DNA of 64,000 nt, from positions 1,860,001 to 1,924,000 of the forward strand of contig NZ_CP124614.1 in NCBI RefSeq assembly GCF_029958905.1, given 5' to 3'. The translations under genes were made by a program, and so were the position numbers. Every line of letters begins with the position of its first letter. Within the stretch, counting starts at the first letter, position 1. Positions 61,545 to 64,000 of this stretch are shown piece after piece. The notes under the pieces were generated by a model. It saw only the letters and a program-made list of their open reading frames with translations, was not told the origin of the DNA and did no database searches. Origin of the DNA: Vibrio sp. YMD68 (GTDB taxonomy: Bacteria > Pseudomonadota > Gammaproteobacteria > Enterobacterales > Vibrionaceae).

Positions 61545-62789
61545 TTACTTCAGTTTATGGATAATTGGCTGACCTGGCTCTAGCTCTTGAACATGCCAAT
61601 CTAAACCGATTTCTGGCATTGTCGCTAGGAATGGGTCTGGGTTTAGCTGTTCCATGTTGAACACACCTTTATCTGCCCACTCTCCACGGAAGAACTGAAG
61701 CGCAGCCGTAATTGCAGGGACACCCGTCGTGTAAGAAATCGCTTGGTGCTCTACGTCTTCGTAAGCCACTTCGTGATCAGCATTATTGTAAATGAATACA
61801 CTACGCTCTTTACCGTCTTTCTTACCTTGTACCCAAGTACCGATACACGTCAAACCCGTGTAACCCGGAGCCAAAGAAGTTGGATCTGGTAACAATGCTT
61901 TAAGAACATGCAATGGCTGAACAACGGTTCCATCGTGAAGCGTCAGAGGATCTGGGCTCAACAGACCGATGTCACGCATACAGTTGAAGTAGTTCAAATA
62001 AGCATCACCGAAGCCCATCCAAAATTCAATGCGTTTAGCCGGGATGAACTCTTTCATTGAACGAACTTCATCGTGCGCCATTGAGTACACTTTATGAGAG
62101 CCACAGTTCGGAAAATCAAACTCAAGCATACGTGAGTGACAAGGGACTTGTTTCCACTCTTCATTTTCCCAGTAGAACGAATCACCTTGAATCTCAAGCA
62201 TGTTCGTCTCTGGGTCAAAGTTCGTCGCGAACTTTTTGCCATGATCGCCTGCGTTAACGTCCATCACATCAATCGTATCGATTTCATCAAACAAGTGCTT
62301 AACTGCATACGCTGCAAAAATAGAAACAACGCCTGGATCAAAACCCGCGCCTAAGATACCCGTGATGCCTGCTTCGGCAAACTTCTCGCGGTAACCCCAT
62401 TGCCAGTCGTACGCTTGAGGGACTTGTTGGCCTTCTGAACAAAGGTCTACGGCAACCGATGTATCTAAGTAGCTCACTTTAGCTTGGTAACACGCTTCCA
62501 TAATGGACATGTTAACCCACGGAGGGCCCGCATTGATCACGAGATCAGGCTTCACTTCTTTAATCAGCGCTACCAAAGCGTCAACGTCATCAGCATTCAC
62601 AGCACGAGCTTCTAGCTTCTTAGTCGTGTCTTTAAGATTATTTTTGCCTTTGATTGACTCGATGATTTTTTCGCACTTACTAAGAGTACGTGAGGCGATG
62701 GTAATATCACCTAACACTTCGTTGTTTTGCGCCGCTTTATGTGCGACTACCCAACCAACACCACCTGCACCAATTTGTAGAATTGCCAT
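61545..62789 (-). CDS. Carboxynorspermidine dehydrogenase
   Basis: A saccharopine-dehydrogenase-family enzyme. With NADPH it condenses L-aspartate beta-semialdehyde and diaminopropane to carboxynorspermidine. 414 residues with the Rossmann start AILQIGAGGVGWVVAHKAAQN, PDLVINAGPPWVNMSIMEACYQAKVSYLDT, and AGFDPGVVSIFAAYAVKHLFD. The gene lies between the decarboxylase nspC (84 bp downstream) and the diaminobutyrate decarboxylase gene (27 bp upstream) on one strand, the known order of the norspermidine cluster. Confidence 0.95.
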   Translation of the reverse strand: MAILQIGAGGVGWVVAHKAAQNNEVLGDITIASRTLSKCEKIIESIKGKNNLKDTTKKLEARAVNADDVDALVALIKEVKPDLVINAGPPWVNMSIMEACYQAKVSYLDTSVAVDLCSEGQQVPQAYDWQWGYREKFAEAGITGILGAGFDPGVVSIFAAYAVKHLFDEIDTIDVMDVNAGDHGKKFATNFDPETNMLEIQGDSFYWENEEWKQVPCHSRMLEFDFPNCGSHKVYSMAHDEVRSMKEFIPAKRIEFWMGFGDAYLNYFNCMRDIGLLSPDPLTLHDGTVVQPLHVLKALLPDPTSLAPGYTGLTCIGTWVQGKKDGKERSVFIYNNADHEVAYEDVEHQAISYTTGVPAITAALQFFRGEWADKGVFNMEQLNPDPFLATMPEIGLDWHVQELEPGQPIIHKLK

Positions 62790-62816
62790 TGTTCTTTTAC
62801 CTTATGTTCTATTCAA

Positions 62817-64000
62817 TTAATCAGCGAGTTCTGTGACTAACTGGTTTATATCTGTAATTAATTGCTCAAAATCTGCCATCGTCAGACATGGATTCAGGAT
62901 CGTAAACTTCAATGCAGATTGCCCTGCTACCACAGTTTCACCGAGCACAGCCACACCACGAACTAACGCTTCTATACGAACTTTTTGATTCAGTTTGTCG
63001 GTAGAGCCTTCACACGTGCCAATCGCTCGGAATAGCACCGTTGACAATGACGGCTCGGCCAGCAGTTCAAAATTTTCATGTGCTCGAATGTTATCAGCCA
63101 CTTCAAGCGTCTGAGTGATGATATGGTCATACATTTCGCCCAGTGCTTGCGGGCCAACATTCTGCATGGTCATGAAGACTTTAAGCGCATCAAAACGTTT
63201 GGTGGTCGCAATGGATTTGTCCACTAAGTTAGGCAGCTCATCGTGTTCACGGTTCAAGTAGTCTGCGTGATGAAGCAAGTACTTAAACTGAGACTTATCT
63301 TTAAGCAATAACGCACCACAACTGATTGTTTGATAGAACAATTTGTGGAAGTCTACACTGATGGAATCCGCTCGCTCAATACCAGCCAATCGATCTTTGT
63401 GACGGCTTAGAATCAAAGCGCCACCATATGCGCCATCGACATGGAGCCATAGGTCATGTTGCTTCGCTGAATCCGCCAGTGTGACTAAATCATCAATGGC
63501 ACCGTGATCGGTGGTCCCCGCCGTGCCCACAATGGCAAATGGGATCAGACCTTGTTGCTTAAGATCACTGATGGTCGAATCAAGAAGCGATGTGTCCATG
63601 GTACCGTTAACATGTGCAGGTACAGTCACTACTGATTTCTCACCAAGTCCCATCCACGATGCGGATTTCTGCACCGTAAAGTGTGATTTTTCAGAGCAGA
63701 TAATGCGCAGTTTGTGAGCGTATTCAGGCAACCCCAGCTTTTGAATGGAATGGTTAGAAAGCTTATCGGCAATCCAATCACGAGCGAGTAATAAGCCCAT
63801 TTGGTTACTTTGTGTACCACCACTGGTGATGATACCGTCAGCCTGGTTACCTAGTTCGTATTTACCACATAACCAATCAACCACACGCTGCTCAACATAC
63901 GTTGCAGAAGACGCTTGATCCCATGAATCCATAGATTGATTCAGAGCCGCAATCATAGCTTCAGCGGCGATCGCCGGCATCAACGGTGGTGTATGTAAGT
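62817..64000 (-). CDS. L-2,4-diaminobutyrate decarboxylase (5' end outside window)
   Basis: A group II PLP decarboxylase that makes 1,3-diaminopropane, the precursor for norspermidine. The last 394 or so residues are present. The frame stays open to the window edge, so no start is annotated here. Motifs: LHTPPLMPAIAAEAM, TSGGTQSNQMGLLLARDW, SEKSHFTVQKSASWMGLG, HVDGAYGGALILS, and the PLP lysine in SVDFHKLFYQTISCGALLL. In V. cholerae the orthologue is fused to an N-terminal diaminobutyrate aminotransferase; the same may be true here but cannot be seen. Confidence 0.95.
   Translation of the reverse strand, partial: LHTPPLMPAIAAEAMIAALNQSMDSWDQASSATYVEQRVVDWLCGKYELGNQADGIITSGGTQSNQMGLLLARDWIADKLSNHSIQKLGLPEYAHKLRIICSEKSHFTVQKSASWMGLGEKSVVTVPAHVNGTMDTSLLDSTISDLKQQGLIPFAIVGTAGTTDHGAIDDLVTLADSAKQHDLWLHVDGAYGGALILSRHKDRLAGIERADSISVDFHKLFYQTISCGALLLKDKSQFKYLLHHADYLNREHDELPNLVDKSIATTKRFDALKVFMTMQNVGPQALGEMYDHIITQTLEVADNIRAHENFELLAEPSLSTVLFRAIGTCEGSTDKLNQKVRIEALVRGVAVLGETVVAGQSALKFTILNPCLTMADFEQLITDINQLVTELAD

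Overview
The window is a continuous stretch of gammaproteobacterial chromosome, most likely from a Vibrio or close relative. The evidence is the uvrY/varA-uvrC-pgsA-tRNA block, the long (367 aa) PurC, a carboxynorspermidine (norspermidine) pathway cluster, DUF3581, EfpL, YciU and YqfB orthologs, a LexA-boxed sulA, and moderate G+C. I see no prophage, insertion sequence, integron, CRISPR array or defence island. Both window ends cut genes: pheS on the left and a diaminobutyrate decarboxylase on the right.

Layout. 1-1.5 kb: pheS (3' part) with a possible leader peptide, and a divergent GNAT acetyltransferase. 1.6-7.2 kb: a TetR-controlled envelope module made of an MMPL/RND-type exporter, a LolA-like periplasmic protein and an outer-membrane barrel protein, with repeated TGACGnnnCGTCA operators. 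7.4-9.5 kb: a large secreted orphan protein. 9.7-13.5 kb: varA-uvrC-pgsA followed by tRNA-Cys, Gly, Leu and Gly. 13.9-19.1 kb: DUF3015, DUF4105 and DNA polymerase II. 19.1-23.6 kb: a PTS-EIIC/EAL fusion, a nucleotidyltransferase-like protein, efpL-yciU and yqfB. 23.8-30.5 kb: the complete histidine-utilisation locus hutC-hutI-hutG-hutU-hutH with two HutC-type operators. 30.7-38.8 kb: DUF3581, an isoprenylcysteine-methyltransferase-like protein, ydiJ, DUF3334 (CheX-like), DUF2786, a Sel1-TM-J-domain protein and a small Zn-finger protein. 39-45.7 kb: sulA, purC, an amino-acid-type dCache chemoreceptor, and a cNMP/CBS/nucleotidyltransferase protein with its exonuclease partner. 45.8-52.3 kb: a BCCT transporter, a LysE exporter, gyrA and ubiG. 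52.7-58.3 kb: nrdA-nrdB-yfaE, a small unknown protein and a CinA-like protein. 58.5-64 kb: DUF3943, a GcvR-like ACT protein and the norspermidine genes.

Regulation readable from sequence: LexA (perfect box at sulA, weak one at polB), PurR (purC), HutC (hutC, hutI), a TetR operator family, a DnaA box and possible NrdR box at nrdA, and a perfect 18-bp palindrome upstream of the BCCT gene. The least expected pattern is a set of short tandem duplications (units mostly 13-18 bp, unrelated in sequence) placed just after the stop codons of about ten different genes. No wholly new multi-gene system is obvious. The best leads are this 3'-end repeat phenomenon, the TetR/exporter module, the secreted orphan, the EIIC-EAL fusion and the membrane J-protein.
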